64,000 nt of DNA from positions 1-64,000 of the forward strand of contig CAJXQJ010000012.1 of the NCBI GenBank assembly GCA_913058245.1, written 5' to 3'. Numbering within the stretch: the stretch's first letter is position 1; every line of letters begins with the position of its first letter. Of the stretch, positions 49,577 to 59,309 are shown one piece after another. The notes under the pieces are model-generated. The model was given only the letters and a program-made list of their open reading frames with translations, was not told where the DNA came from and ran no database searches. The position numbers and the translations under genes are program-made. This DNA is from an uncultured Colwellia sp. (GTDB lineage Bacteria > Pseudomonadota > Gammaproteobacteria > Enterobacterales > Alteromonadaceae).

Positions 49577-51409
49577 TTACTCAACCGTAACTGATTTCGC
49601 TAAGTTACGAGGTTGGTCAACGTCAGTACCTTTAATTATAGCAACGTAGTAAGACAACAACTGTAATGGCAAGGTATAAACAATTGGTGCTATTAAGTCA
49701 TCACAAACCGGCACTTCAATTACTTTCATAGTTTCATCGCTGCTAAAGTTAGCGTTTGAGTCAGCAAATACATACATTAAGCCGCCACGTGCACGTACTT
49801 CTTCAACATTTGATTTTAACTTTTCAATTAAATCGTTTTGTGGTGCTACAACAATAACCGGCATTTCAGCATCAATTAACGCTAGCGGGCCATGTTTAAG
49901 TTCACCGGCAGCATACGCTTCCGCATGAATATAAGAAATTTCTTTTAACTTTAATGCTCCTTCCATCGCGATAGGGTACTGATCACCACGGCCAAGGAAT
50001 AATGCATGATGCTTATCGGCAAAGTCTTCCGCCAAGTCTTCAATTGAGCTTGCTAGTGCTAGCACTTCTTCAAGTTTATTTGGCAAGGTCATTAGTGATT
50101 GGGCAATTTCATTTTGCTTTTGCTCTGACATACCGTGATGCTGACCTATCGCTAAGGTCATCATTAATAAACCAACTAATTGTGTTGTAAACGCTTTAGT
50201 TGATGCTACGCCAATTTCTGCACCGGCTTTGGTCATAAAGGCAAGATCAGACTCACGAACCAATGAAGAACCTGCAACATTACAAATCGTTAAACTAGCG
50301 CGGTAGCCTAATTCTTTTGCTAAACGTAATGCTGCTAAGGTATCTGCAGTTTCACCTGATTGTGAAATGGTAACTAATAGCGCGTTTTTAGGAACATGTG
50401 ATTGGCGATATCTAAACTCACTGGCAATTTCAATATTACATGAAACACCAGCAAGCGCTTCTAACCAGTAGCGAGCCACCATGCCAGAATGGTAACTTGT
50501 ACCACAAGCAATAATTTGCACATGTTCAATTTCTTTAAAAATATCATCAGCACCATCACCAAAAGTTTGCGTGTCTAGTGTATTTCCTAATAAACGACCT
50601 TCTAAAGTATTGCGAATAGCTGTTGGTTGCTCGTAAGTTTCTTTCAACATGTAGTGGCGGTATTCGCCTTTGTCACCAGTATCATGACTTACTTCTGATT
50701 CTTTTGCTTCGCGCACAACAGCGTTGCCGTCGATATCAAAAATATTCACTTCAAAACGAGTTACTTCAGCAACATCACCTTCTTCTAAGAATGAAAATTT
50801 ACGAGTAACAGGCAATAGTGCCAACATATCAGAGGCGATAAAGTTTTCACCAACTCCGTAACCAACAACTAATGGACTACCTGAGCGAGCAACGACGACA
50901 CGATCTTTATCGCGTGTATCAACAACTACAGTGCCGTAAGCACCTTCTAGTTGTTTAACTGTGGTTTGCACAGCAACAAGTAAGCTCTCGGCTGATTTAA
51001 GTTCATGGTGAACCAAGTGCGCAATAACTTCAGTATCCGTTTCTGAAACGAATTCGTAACCTAAGCCTTGTATGCGAGTACGAAGTTCTTCATGATTTTC
51101 AATAATACCATTATGTACTACTGCAATAGTTTCTGAAGATACATGTGGGTGAGCATTAATTTCACTTGGTGCACCATGCGTTGCCCAGCGAGTATGCGCA
51201 ATACCTGTGCCGCCTGCTAATGGGTTGGCGTGCAAAGCATCAGCAAGTTCTTGCACTTTACCTAAACGACGAGCACGTTTTAACTGGTTGTCGTTATCAA
51301 TAATTGCAACACCTGCAGAGTCATAACCACGATATTCTAATCGTTTAAGGCCTTCAACTAAGATGTCTGCTACATCACGCTGTGCTACTGCACCTACAAT
51401 TCCACACAT
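49577..51409 (-). CDS. glmS: Glutamine-fructose-6-phosphate aminotransferase (isomerizing) GlmS
   Basis: GlmS makes glucosamine-6-phosphate from fructose-6-phosphate and glutamine, the entry step to UDP-GlcNAc for peptidoglycan and LPS. The 610-residue product has the usual length. Cys2 (MCGIVGAV) is the glutaminase nucleophile; [12 protein letters not shown] and HTRWATHG follow. The C-terminal half has two SIS domains ([52 protein letters not shown]) and ends [13 protein letters not shown]. It lies 15 bases downstream of the DeoR-type regulator and near glmU, so the pathway genes are grouped. No glmS ribozyme-like structure is seen. Confidence 0.98.
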   Translation of the reverse strand: MCGIVGAVAQRDVADILVEGLKRLEYRGYDSAGVAIIDNDNQLKRARRLGKVQELADALHANPLAGGTGIAHTRWATHGAPSEINAHPHVSSETIAVVHNGIIENHEELRTRIQGLGYEFVSETDTEVIAHLVHHELKSAESLLVAVQTTVKQLEGAYGTVVVDTRDKDRVVVARSGSPLVVGYGVGENFIASDMLALLPVTRKFSFLEEGDVAEVTRFEVNIFDIDGNAVVREAKESEVSHDTGDKGEYRHYMLKETYEQPTAIRNTLEGRLLGNTLDTQTFGDGADDIFKEIEHVQIIACGTSYHSGMVARYWLEALAGVSCNIEIASEFRYRQSHVPKNALLVTISQSGETADTLAALRLAKELGYRASLTICNVAGSSLVRESDLAFMTKAGAEIGVASTKAFTTQLVGLLMMTLAIGQHHGMSEQKQNEIAQSLMTLPNKLEEVLALASSIEDLAEDFADKHHALFLGRGDQYPIAMEGALKLKEISYIHAEAYAAGELKHGPLALIDAEMPVIVVAPQNDLIEKLKSNVEEVRARGGLMYVFADSNANFSSDETMKVIEVPVCDDLIAPIVYTLPLQLLSYYVAIIKGTDVDQPRNLAKSVTVE

Positions 51410-51424
51410 ATTTCCTGTCCTTTT

Positions 51425-52186
51425 TTAACTGGCAATAACAAGGTTAACACCTTGCTTTATAATTTCATTTCGTACGTTTTCAGGCATATCAGCATCTGTA
51501 ATTAACGTATGAATTTTGTTCCAAGGTAACTCTAAATTCGGTATTTTTCTGTTCAGTTTTTCTGAGTCTAACATCACAATAACTTCACGTGAAACTTCTG
51601 CCATAACACGGCTTAAACCTAGAAGTTCATTGAATGTTGTAGTACCACGCGCCATATCAATACCATCAGCACCAATAAATAACTGATCAAAATCATACGA
51701 GCGCAAAACGTTTTCTGCAACTTGCCCTTGGAATGATTCAGAATGGGGATCCCACGTACCACCGGTCATCAATAATGTTGGCTCATTTTCTAAAGCGTGT
51801 AGGTCTGATGCAATTGCTAATGAATTGGTCATCACAACTAAACCTTGTTTCGCACTAAGCTCACGTACCAAAGCTGATGTTGTGCTACCACTATCAAGGA
51901 TAATGCGATTATGATCGCGAATAAGTGACGCAGCGGTTTTAGCAATCAAAACCTTTCGTTTCGAAACTTTTTCAGTTTTGGGCTCAATTATTTCGTTTGG
52001 TAATGGCACGGCACCACCATAGCGACGTAACAATAAACCACTATTTTCTAATACCGCTAAGTCTTTACGAATAGTAACTTCTGAGGTATCAAACTTTTTA
52101 GCAAGGCTATCAACACTTACTTCACCTAAATTACCTAATTCTGCAATAATGGTATGACGACGTTGTTGCGTATTTCGTTTTGACAT
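51425..52186 (-). CDS. DeoR-family transcriptional regulator, GlmR-like
   Basis: A 253-residue regulator. The N-terminal DeoR HTH is RRHTIIAELGNLGEVSVDSLAKKFDTSEVTIRKDLAVLENSGLLLRRYGGAV. The C-terminal sugar-phosphate sensor has ILDSGSTTSALVRELS, TNSLAIASDL and LFIGADGID. The order glmU, this gene, glmS is the same as around the GlmR gene of pseudomonads, which affects amino-sugar synthesis, so control of glmS is likely. A tandem 18-bp repeat upstream (52323-52358) is a candidate binding site. Confidence 0.9.
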   Translation of the reverse strand: MSKRNTQQRRHTIIAELGNLGEVSVDSLAKKFDTSEVTIRKDLAVLENSGLLLRRYGGAVPLPNEIIEPKTEKVSKRKVLIAKTAASLIRDHNRIILDSGSTTSALVRELSAKQGLVVMTNSLAIASDLHALENEPTLLMTGGTWDPHSESFQGQVAENVLRSYDFDQLFIGADGIDMARGTTTFNELLGLSRVMAEVSREVIVMLDSEKLNRKIPNLELPWNKIHTLITDADMPENVRNEIIKQGVNLVIAS

Positions 52187-52322
52187 TTCTTTCGTTTGAC
52201 TCTTAAAAGTTTCGATTTAAAACTTATCTATTAGAACAAAAGCTGAAAATAAAAACAATATTTAATCATAATTACGACCACTAAAAGCATTTTTAATGTA
52301 TTTAGCAGCACAATGTTACTTT

Positions 52323-52358
52323 TATATGACAAACGTCAGCTATATGACAAACGTCAGC
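52323..52358. repeat. Two tandem copies of an 18-bp element between glmU and the DeoR-type gene
   Basis: TATATGACAAACGTCAGC occurs twice head to tail without spacer. Each unit contains TGAC-AAAC-GTCA, a short inverted repeat. It lies 137-172 bases upstream of the regulator start and before the glmU terminator hairpin on the minus strand. It could be an operator, or a chance duplication. Confidence 0.8.
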
Positions 52359-52372
52359 GACTAAAAACAAAA

Positions 52373-52398
52373 ATGCACTCATGATTAAATGAGTGCAT
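52373..52398 (-). terminator. glmU terminator
   Basis: ATGCACTCA / TGAGTGCAT with an 8-base loop; on the minus strand it is followed by a T-rich tract (TTTTGTTTTT). It lies 25 bases past the glmU stop. Confidence 0.85.
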
Positions 52399-52422
52399 CT
52401 ATTTTAGCGGCAGTTATTCGTG

Positions 52423-53784
52423 CTACTTTTTCGTTGGACGTTTCCAGCCAGCAATATTTCGCTGCTTACCACGAGCAACGCTAAGCTCATTATCATCGAC
52501 ATTTTTAACAATAACTGAACCTGCGGCTGTTGTTGCCATATCGCCGATAGTTATAGGGGCAACTAATGATGCATTTGAACCAATGAAAGCACCAACACCA
52601 ATAACAGTTTTTGATTTATTAACGCCGTCATAATTACACGTAATAGTACCCGCACCAATATTAGCCTTAGCACCTATTTCAGCATCACCTAAATAACTTA
52701 AATGACCCGCTTTAGCGCCTTCACCTAACGTTGATTTTTTCATTTCAACAAAGTTGCCAACATGAGCATCACGTTTTAATTCTGAACCAGGGCGAATACG
52801 AGCAAATGGCCCAACAGATGCTACTTCACCAATAACAGCATCTTCTAAAATAGAATTTGGCTTTATTTCCGCGCCAGCACCAATGCGACAGTTTTTTAGA
52901 ATACAGTTAGCGCCAATAACTACGTTATCTGCAATTTCAACATCGCCTTCAAAAATACAGTTAATATCAATTACTACTTCTTGGCCAACATTAACATTAC
53001 CACGAATGTCGATACGACTAGGATCGCGTAAACTAGCACCAGCTATCATAAGTTCTTCAGCTTTACGTAATTGATATGCACGCTCTAACCCTGCAAGTTG
53101 AACACGGTTATTGGCACCTTCAACTTCAATTTCACTGTCTGGGTGAGCAGTTGCTATTGTTTTACCTTCTTGATGACACGCAGCAATAATATCAGTTAAA
53201 TAATATTCACCTTGCGCATTGTCACTAGATAAGTTTGATAACCAACGTTTTAAATCACCGCCATTTGCTAACAAAATACCGGTATTCGCTTCGTTAACTA
53301 ATAATTGTTCCGCGTTAGCATCTTTTTGCTCAACAATGCCAACAACAGTATTGTCTGCATCACGTATAATACGGCCATAACCTGTAGGATTTGCTAAGTG
53401 TACCGTTAATAACGCCATACCGTTGTCTGGTTTCGCGGCAATTAAACGTTGTAATGTGCTTACTTTCGTTAAAGGCACGTCACCGTAAAGAACTAAAACA
53501 TCTTCATCATCGCTTAAAAATGGTGACGCCATATCGACAGCGTGACCCGTACCTAATTGTTCTTTTTGTTCGACAAAGGTTAAATCGTCACCGATAATTT
53601 TACTCTTTAAAATATCACCACCAAAGCCGTAAACCACATAAGTATTTTCAGCCGAAACTTGGCGCGCGGCATCAATAACATGAGCAACCATAGGCTTTTC
53701 AGCAACAGGGTGAAGAACTTTTGGTAAAGCAGAACGCATACGAGTACCTTTACCCGCAGCTAAGATAACAACAGAGAGAGCCAT
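52423..53784 (-). CDS. glmU: Bifunctional UDP-GlcNAc pyrophosphorylase / glucosamine-1-P acetyltransferase GlmU
   Basis: GlmU acetylates glucosamine-1-phosphate and then couples it to UTP, giving UDP-GlcNAc. The 453-residue product has an N-terminal uridyltransferase domain ([37 protein letters not shown]) and a C-terminal left-handed beta-helix with hexapeptide repeats ([47 protein letters not shown]). The ORF opens at 53850, but ATG 53784 ([11 protein letters not shown]) matches the family N-terminus and has CCGGAAA upstream. Divergent from tex. Confidence 0.97.
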   Translation of the reverse strand: MALSVVILAAGKGTRMRSALPKVLHPVAEKPMVAHVIDAARQVSAENTYVVYGFGGDILKSKIIGDDLTFVEQKEQLGTGHAVDMASPFLSDDEDVLVLYGDVPLTKVSTLQRLIAAKPDNGMALLTVHLANPTGYGRIIRDADNTVVGIVEQKDANAEQLLVNEANTGILLANGGDLKRWLSNLSSDNAQGEYYLTDIIAACHQEGKTIATAHPDSEIEVEGANNRVQLAGLERAYQLRKAEELMIAGASLRDPSRIDIRGNVNVGQEVVIDINCIFEGDVEIADNVVIGANCILKNCRIGAGAEIKPNSILEDAVIGEVASVGPFARIRPGSELKRDAHVGNFVEMKKSTLGEGAKAGHLSYLGDAEIGAKANIGAGTITCNYDGVNKSKTVIGVGAFIGSNASLVAPITIGDMATTAAGSVIVKNVDDNELSVARGKQRNIAGWKRPTKK

Positions 53785-53919
53785 AAAATTTCCGGTTATT
53801 TTTATTAAATTAAACGATAGACGCCAGCATTGTAGCGCTATTTTAACCACGGCACTATTAAAATTATATGAATGAAAATTATCTTATTTTTATAGCAACT
53901 ACAGCTGCTTGTATATCGC

Positions 53920-53942
53920 ATATACCTTAGATTTAGGTATAT
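53920..53942. promoter_or_regulatory. Palindrome in the glmU/tex divergent gap
   Basis: ATATACCT / AGGTATAT, perfect 8-bp arms with a 7-base spacer. It starts 74 bases before tex. The AT-rich arms could also include -10-like boxes; function unknown. Confidence 0.45.
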
Positions 53943-53993
53943 ACTATGCGCCAGATATTCTCTCACTTGATAAAGAATTAGGATCACAGCTAA

Positions 53994-56318
53994 ATGACAC
54001 CCATTGCTGAGCAAATTGCTAAAGAACTTGCGGTACAAACCAGCCAAATAACGACTGCGATAAATTTATTAGATGAAGGGGCAACAGTTCCTTTTATTGC
54101 TCGTTATCGTAAAGAAGCAACGCAAGGCCTTGATGATAACCATTTACGCCACTTAGCACAGCGCCTAACTTATTTACGAGATTTAGCGGCACGTAGAAAA
54201 GTTATTATTGCCAATATTGAGCAGCAAGGAAAATTAACGCCAGCATTAACATCCGAGCTTAATAATGCCGACAATAAAACTCGCCTTGAAGATTTATACT
54301 TACCGTTTAAGCCAAAAAGAAAAACTAAAGGGCAAATAGCCATTGCCGCTGGGCTTGAGCCATTAGCCAATAAAATTTATAACAATTGGCAAACAAATCC
54401 AGAGCAAGAAGCTAGCGCATTTATCAATAAAGAGCAGGGCTTTACTGATGAAAAATCAGTACTTGAGGGCGCACACTTTATTTTAGTTGAGCGCTTTGCT
54501 GAAGATGCCAACCTAATTCAGAAATTACGCCGCCATTTACTAAAACAAGCGCACTTGTGCAGTAAAGTAATCAAAGGAAAAACCGCAGAAGCGGGGAAAT
54601 ATCGCGACTATTTTGAGCATTCAGAATTACTAAGAACTGTACCTTCACATCGAATGCTGGCTATGTTGCGCGGCCGAAATGACGGTTTACTTTCACTAAG
54701 TATTGACGCTGATCCACAGCAAGATGGTTCATTTTCAAGTGCCCAGCAACTGATTACCGAACATTTTAATTTGCGTTTAACCGGGCAAGCTGCCGCACAG
54801 TTCTTAACCAAAGTGGTCAATTCAACTTGGAAAGTTAAACTCAGCCAAAGCTTAGAAACTGAGTTATTGGGTTCATTGCGTGAACAAGCAGAAATAGAAG
54901 CAATAAAAGTATTTTCACGTAACTTGAACGATTTGCTTATGGCAGCGCCTGCTGGCGCAAAAACAACTTTAGGCCTAGATCCTGGCATGCGAACAGGGTG
55001 TAAAATTGCTATTGTAGATGCAACAGGAAAATTGCTGCAAACCGCAACTATTTTCCCACACGCACCACAGAATCATTGGGATAAATCACTACGCACTATA
55101 GTCAACCTTTGCCAACAACATAAAGTAGAACTTATTGCCATTGGTAATGGCACTGGCTCACGTGAAAGTGACAAATTAGTCGCTGAAGTAATCAGCAAAA
55201 TAGAAAATAACAAGCCAACAAAAATGATCGTGAGCGAAGCAGGTGCTTCGGTTTATTCCGCATCAGAATTAGCCGCTAATGAATTTCCGGAATTGGATGT
55301 TTCAATACGTGGTGCGGTTTCTATTGCTCGTCGCTTACAAGACCCATTAGCAGAGCTGGTTAAAATTGATCCCAAAGCCATTGGCGTTGGTCAATACCAA
55401 CATGATGTTAGCCAAAGCCAGCTTAGCCTTACCTTAGACAATGTTATTGAAGATTGTGTTAACGCTGTTGGCGTTAATTTAAATAGTGCTTCCGCACCAT
55501 TGCTTGCTAGAGTGTCAGGTTTGAATAAAACCATGGCAAATAATGTCGTTAATTACCGTAATGAAAATGGCCGCTTCAACAACCGAAATGAACTTAAAAA
55601 AGTTGCTCGCCTTGGACCAAAAGCATTTGAACAAGCTGCTGGTTTCTTGCGTATCACAAACGGTAATAATCCGCTTGACTGTTCAGGTGTTCACCCAGAA
55701 ACCTATGCAATTGTTGAACAAATATTAGCCCAAACAACTCAAAATATTAATGAACTGATTGGCAATAAAACTGTGCTTAACGCCATTAACATTGAGACAT
55801 TCACTGACGAGAGTTTTGGTGAAATTACCGTTAAGGGTATTATTAATGAATTAGAAAAGCCGGGACGAGACCCTCGACCTGAGTTTAAAACGGCGACTTT
55901 TAAAGAAGGGGTAAATACAATAGCCGATTTAAAAGTGGGCATGATTTTAGAAGGCGTTATTTCTAATGTCGCTAACTTCGGCGCTTTTGTTGATGTTGGC
56001 GTTCACCAAGACGGCCTAGTGCATATATCATCATTAACGAATAAGTTTGTTAGCGATCCACATGAAATAGTAAAAGCTGGCGATGTTGTTAAGGTTAAAG
56101 TAACCGAAGTTGACCCTCAACGTAAGCGTATTAGCTTAACCATGCGCTTAGATGAAACACCAAAACAGTCTAAAGCTCAAGCTACTGAAAAAGCGCCAAA
56201 AGCAGCACCTCATAACAATAAAAATAAGCGTCCATCAAAACCACAGCAAGCTAAGCCAGCCAACAATGCAGCCATGGGTAACGCCTTTGCTGATGCTTTT
56301 GCTAAATTAAAAAAATAA
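53994..56318 (+). CDS. tex: Tex-family RNA-binding transcription accessory protein
   Basis: A 774-residue protein of normal length for Tex. Domains in order: N-terminal helical region ([17 protein letters not shown]), YqgF/RNase H-like domain ([18 protein letters not shown] ... [12 protein letters not shown]), HhH region ([27 protein letters not shown]) and a C-terminal S1 domain ([29 protein letters not shown]). The tail is Lys/Ala/Pro-rich. Tex binds nucleic acids and affects transcription and stress responses. An AGGAT-type site precedes the ATG. Confidence 0.96.
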   Translation: MTPIAEQIAKELAVQTSQITTAINLLDEGATVPFIARYRKEATQGLDDNHLRHLAQRLTYLRDLAARRKVIIANIEQQGKLTPALTSELNNADNKTRLEDLYLPFKPKRKTKGQIAIAAGLEPLANKIYNNWQTNPEQEASAFINKEQGFTDEKSVLEGAHFILVERFAEDANLIQKLRRHLLKQAHLCSKVIKGKTAEAGKYRDYFEHSELLRTVPSHRMLAMLRGRNDGLLSLSIDADPQQDGSFSSAQQLITEHFNLRLTGQAAAQFLTKVVNSTWKVKLSQSLETELLGSLREQAEIEAIKVFSRNLNDLLMAAPAGAKTTLGLDPGMRTGCKIAIVDATGKLLQTATIFPHAPQNHWDKSLRTIVNLCQQHKVELIAIGNGTGSRESDKLVAEVISKIENNKPTKMIVSEAGASVYSASELAANEFPELDVSIRGAVSIARRLQDPLAELVKIDPKAIGVGQYQHDVSQSQLSLTLDNVIEDCVNAVGVNLNSASAPLLARVSGLNKTMANNVVNYRNENGRFNNRNELKKVARLGPKAFEQAAGFLRITNGNNPLDCSGVHPETYAIVEQILAQTTQNINELIGNKTVLNAINIETFTDESFGEITVKGIINELEKPGRDPRPEFKTATFKEGVNTIADLKVGMILEGVISNVANFGAFVDVGVHQDGLVHISSLTNKFVSDPHEIVKAGDVVKVKVTEVDPQRKRISLTMRLDETPKQSKAQATEKAPKAAPHNNKNKRPSKPQQAKPANNAAMGNAFADAFAKLKK

Positions 56319-56355
56319 CACTGGCATGCAGTGCTGATAAGTAAATTAAAAAGTT

Positions 56356-56395
56356 AAACTAAAAATTCGCAATAGTCATATTGCGGGTTTTAGTT
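56356..56395 (+). terminator. tex terminator
   Basis: Long imperfect hairpin: AAACTAAAA and CGCAATA pair with TTTTAGTTT and TATTGCG around a GTCA loop. It ends in a T-rich 3' arm 40-75 bases after tex. Confidence 0.65.
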
Positions 56396-56515
56396 TGCTA
56401 TAAAGTGATTACTATCAAATAACTCGCCACCATTACACTCTATAACTTGTACTTTTGGCGCAACTCGTTACTATGGCGGCCTTTAAATCATCAGCACAGT
56501 ATTAACAGCCGTTTT

Positions 56516-57130
56516 ATGGATCTCAGCAGTTACTCTCTTTATTTTAGTATTTCACTTCTTGCTTCTATCAGTATTGGACCATCTGTTATTTTAGCGGCCA
56601 GTAATGGCATTAATTTTGGTCGAAAAAAGGCATTAGCCGGCGTTTTAGGCCACGTTAGCGCGGTGATGATTTTAGCGCTAATATCTGCATCAGGCTTAGG
56701 GCTTATTTTAATGGCTTCTGATCTTGCATTTACTATCATTAAATATGTAGGTACTGCTTACCTAATTTATATTGGTATCGCTATTTGGCGTAATAAGGGC
56801 AGCTGGTCTTTTACCGATAAAGGGGCGATAACACCACAAAAAAGAGCATTATATAAACAGAGCTTATTACTTGGATTAAGCAATCCAAAAGCTTTAGTGT
56901 TTTTCTCAGCATTATTTCCACAGTTTATCCAACCAGAGTATGCGGTTTTGCCACAGTTTTTATTACTTGCCGGCACCAGTTTATGTAATGCTTTTATTTT
57001 TACCTCTGTTTATGTTTTAGTTGCCTTTCGCTTTCGCCAATATTTCTTATCTTCCGTTAGCCAACGCTGGGTAGGAAAAACAACTGGCAGTATATTCGTT
57101 GGCTTTGCCGCAGCACTTGCTGCTAACTAA
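56516..57130 (+). CDS. LysE/RhtB-family amino acid exporter
   Basis: A 204-residue inner-membrane protein with about six helices. The family signature GPSVILAASNGINFGRKKALAGVLGH is at the N-terminus (GP and G-rich loop of RhtB proteins), followed by YLIYIGIAIWR and LLGLSNPKALVFFSALFPQFI. The ORF opens at 56447, but ATG 56516 fits the family N-terminus and length; the ribosome site there is weak. It probably exports an amino acid such as homoserine, threonine or leucine; the substrate is not predictable. Confidence 0.88.
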   Translation: MDLSSYSLYFSISLLASISIGPSVILAASNGINFGRKKALAGVLGHVSAVMILALISASGLGLILMASDLAFTIIKYVGTAYLIYIGIAIWRNKGSWSFTDKGAITPQKRALYKQSLLLGLSNPKALVFFSALFPQFIQPEYAVLPQFLLLAGTSLCNAFIFTSVYVLVAFRFRQYFLSSVSQRWVGKTTGSIFVGFAAALAAN

Positions 57131-57166
57131 GTATACCTACTGAGGTGCATCGACAGCTACGAACGA

Positions 57167-57193
57167 CCATGTGATCACGACATACCATTCATC
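57167..57193. repeat. Degenerate copy B of a dispersed intergenic repeat
   Basis: Matches 37180-37206 at 21 of 27 positions (starts CCATGTGATCACGACATAC). The surrounding 57140-57240 is non-coding and looks unlike the local AT-rich spacers, as a mobile intergenic element remnant would. Confidence 0.4.
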
Positions 57194-57259
57194 GACGTAC
57201 AGGGAAGTACTAATGCCGTGAAGCCATGGATGACTTTCAACGGTCTGAATATAAAAAAA

Positions 57260-57277
57260 GGGAAGCTAATGCTTCCC
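57260..57277 (-). terminator. Porin gene terminator
   Basis: GGGAAGC-TAAT-GCTTCCC followed on the minus strand by CTTTTTTTAT. A second stem AACCTC / GAGGTT at 57283-57300 lies between it and the porin stop. Confidence 0.85.
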
Positions 57278-57357
57278 CAAAAAACCTCGGTTGGGAGGTT
57301 AACTAACGCAAAACGCTATAGAGCAATATGAACTTAGCATATTACTCCCAATGTAAA

Positions 57358-58392
57358 CTAAAGCACGTACTTAGCAGAAAGTTGAACGTAATCAGAATCT
57401 GCATTTTGGTCAGCTGATTCAAAGTTACCTACTTCAAAACCAAATGAAAGTTCTTTAGTGTAATTTTTAAAGATATTTACACCCCAATGCCTTCTGTCTG
57501 CATCCGCAACTTCTGTGGTGGTTTTACCATAGAATGCGGTACTACGAATGTCATCTGTCCAGAAGTGACGGTAAGCAACAGAGTATGATGTTGTTTCTTC
57601 AACTTCTTCACCTACTAAATCACGTGCGGCTACTACACCTACGTAACGGCCTGTCTCTCCACCATGGTATTGAAAACGAAAGTCATCTTTACCAAATGTT
57701 TTAATTCTACCTGCAACACCGTAACCAAAGGCTGATTCAGAGTTGCCACCCACTGTATTTAACTGACGTGCTAAACCAGCAACGGAAACGTTACCCCAGT
57801 CCCCTTTAAAGGTATATTTAGCGATAACGTCTGGCACTGAATCTTGGCTTGGGTCCCCTTTATCTGACTCAGGGTTCTCAATCGCTACTTGAAAGTTTCC
57901 TTGGCTATAACGAATTTGCCCCTGTCGAATAAAGGCTGCGGCATTTAACGTACCACCGAAATCAGCTGCTTCTGCCAAAGCACTAGTATTAACAAAGGTT
58001 GACCATGTTTGACCGACTAGGATATTTTTATATTTAATAAATGCGTGACGAATTCTTGGATTTGATGAATTTGAAACAATTTCATTACCACCACCACCAT
58101 GAAAATCCATTTCGATAAAACCAGTAACATCACCATGAACATATTTAGTATTAAAACGAGACTCAGTGGCACGGAAACTAAACTGTGAGATGTCACCAAC
58201 ATTACCTGCACCTACCCAGTAATCTTTAGTGATACTGTTGATATTACCGTCAACGTAGCGAGTATCGAGTTTAATATAGCCACCAAAGGTAATGGTGTCT
58301 TTATCAGACAACTTAATTTCATAACCAGCATTTGCACCGCCAGCCATTGCTAACAAACCTGACGCTAATAAAAGCTTTTTCTTATTCAACAT
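57358..58392 (-). CDS. DcaP-like trimeric outer-membrane porin
   Basis: A 344-residue outer-membrane protein with a signal peptide (about 1-22, ending ANA). The mature start KDTITFGGYIKLDTRYVDG and the segments FSFRATESRFNTKYVHGDVTGFIEMDFHGGGGNE, RIRHAFIKYKNILVGQTWSTFV and FIRQGQIRYSQGNFQVAIENPE are characteristic of DcaP-type porins. It ends in YVQLSAKYVL with the usual terminal hydrophobic strand. DcaP porins favour small organic acids; the substrate here is unknown. It is likely strongly expressed, with its own terminator. Confidence 0.9.
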   Translation of the reverse strand: MLNKKKLLLASGLLAMAGGANAGYEIKLSDKDTITFGGYIKLDTRYVDGNINSITKDYWVGAGNVGDISQFSFRATESRFNTKYVHGDVTGFIEMDFHGGGGNEIVSNSSNPRIRHAFIKYKNILVGQTWSTFVNTSALAEAADFGGTLNAAAFIRQGQIRYSQGNFQVAIENPESDKGDPSQDSVPDVIAKYTFKGDWGNVSVAGLARQLNTVGGNSESAFGYGVAGRIKTFGKDDFRFQYHGGETGRYVGVVAARDLVGEEVEETTSYSVAYRHFWTDDIRSTAFYGKTTTEVADADRRHWGVNIFKNYTKELSFGFEVGNFESADQNADSDYVQLSAKYVL

Positions 58393-58522
58393 TTTACTTT
58401 CCCCATGTGTTATTTACCTTAGAGCAACAACATCAATACTCTGATTTTTATCGTTTTAATTATTTAATTAACGTTTTCACTTATTATTTTTTTGCTGAAA
58501 ATCGTACCTTTTTGTTGTGCTT

Positions 58523-59026
58523 TTAAGCTGCACAATAGCTATTCATTACCTGTGTTTTTAATCTTTGTCTGCATAGCGGTTTATTTACTAAGTGCGGCAA
58601 CTCATCAACAAAAGTGATCGCTTCTGGTAGAGCAAATTCTCCGTAACAACCAGCTAATTTTGCATTGATCGCTTGTGATACCTTTGCCGAATGAATATTT
58701 CCACGATTAAGTTGCGCATAAACGTGTAGGCCATTACCTTTATGCTCGTGAGGCACACCAAATACAGCAACATGCTCAACAGCAGCTAATTGCTCAATCA
58801 AAGTTTCCAAAATATGATTTTCAATTCGATAACCGCTAACGTTGTGCGTATTTTCTGCCTGAGATACTAACCAGATATAATCAGAATCAATGCTTTCTTG
58901 TGACTGACTATCAACAGTATCAGCGTCAAAAAAATAGAACCATTCGCCTGAAGATGACTGCAACCACGATAACTGGAGTTGTTGTCCAATTTTGCTCACC
59001 AAAGTGTTCGCTAATTTACTCATCAT
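58523..59026 (-). CDS. Orphan AMP-ligase (acetyl-CoA synthetase) C-terminal-domain protein
   Basis: A 167-residue protein whose last about 110 residues match the mobile C-terminal domain of acetyl-CoA synthetase-type enzymes: VSGYRIENHILETLIEQLAAVEHVAVFGVPHEHKGNGLHVYAQL and a closing PHLVNKPLCRQRL. The large N-terminal adenylating domain is absent. The closing segment, normally KTRSGKIMRR with the catalytic Lys, reads LVNKPLCRQ, so Lys is shifted and the Gly lost. It may be a regulatory or decoy remnant. There is no sign of a frameshifted upstream half. Paired palindromes upstream suggest its own regulation. Confidence 0.75.
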   Translation of the reverse strand: MMSKLANTLVSKIGQQLQLSWLQSSSGEWFYFFDADTVDSQSQESIDSDYIWLVSQAENTHNVSGYRIENHILETLIEQLAAVEHVAVFGVPHEHKGNGLHVYAQLNRGNIHSAKVSQAINAKLAGCYGEFALPEAITFVDELPHLVNKPLCRQRLKTQVMNSYCAA

Positions 59027-59113
59027 CTGCTCTTTTATGCTTGGCTGTTCGAAAACTATGCAAATATATTTACTGTGCTGTTAACACTAGAGAGTAAGTA
59101 AAAATTTAGAAAT

Positions 59114-59160
59114 TAGACCTAAGTCTACATTGCTGTAAAATCCGGGTAGACTTTAGTCTA
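59114..59160. promoter_or_regulatory. Two TAGAC-N4-GTCTA palindromes
   Basis: TAGACCTAAGTCTA at 59114-59127 and TAGACTTTAGTCTA at 59147-59160, centres 33 bp apart (about three helical turns). They lie in the gap between the divergent orphan ligase-domain gene and the peptidase gene. Such elements suit a dimeric LuxR/NarL-type response regulator. Confidence 0.65.
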
Positions 59161-59309
59161 AATCAGCAAAAAAATAGCTGTTAAAGAGGGTTATATTGTT
59201 AATTACCGCAGGTGTTAATCACTTAGTCGAATAGTACAACGAAGAACTCAAAAGAAGTGTTAGAATGCTAAAAATTGAATTTTTATCGCTGATAAATAAA
59301 AGGTTATGC

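Noticed and set aside
51365..51430. glmS ribozyme or riboswitch leader
   Set aside because: Only 15 bases separate the regulator stop... and glmS genes in this arrangement; there is no room for the ribozyme core.
57283..57300. Second porin terminator AACCTC / GAGGTT
   Set aside because: The 6-bp stem lacks a T run; the stronger hairpin at 57260-57277 is the better terminator.
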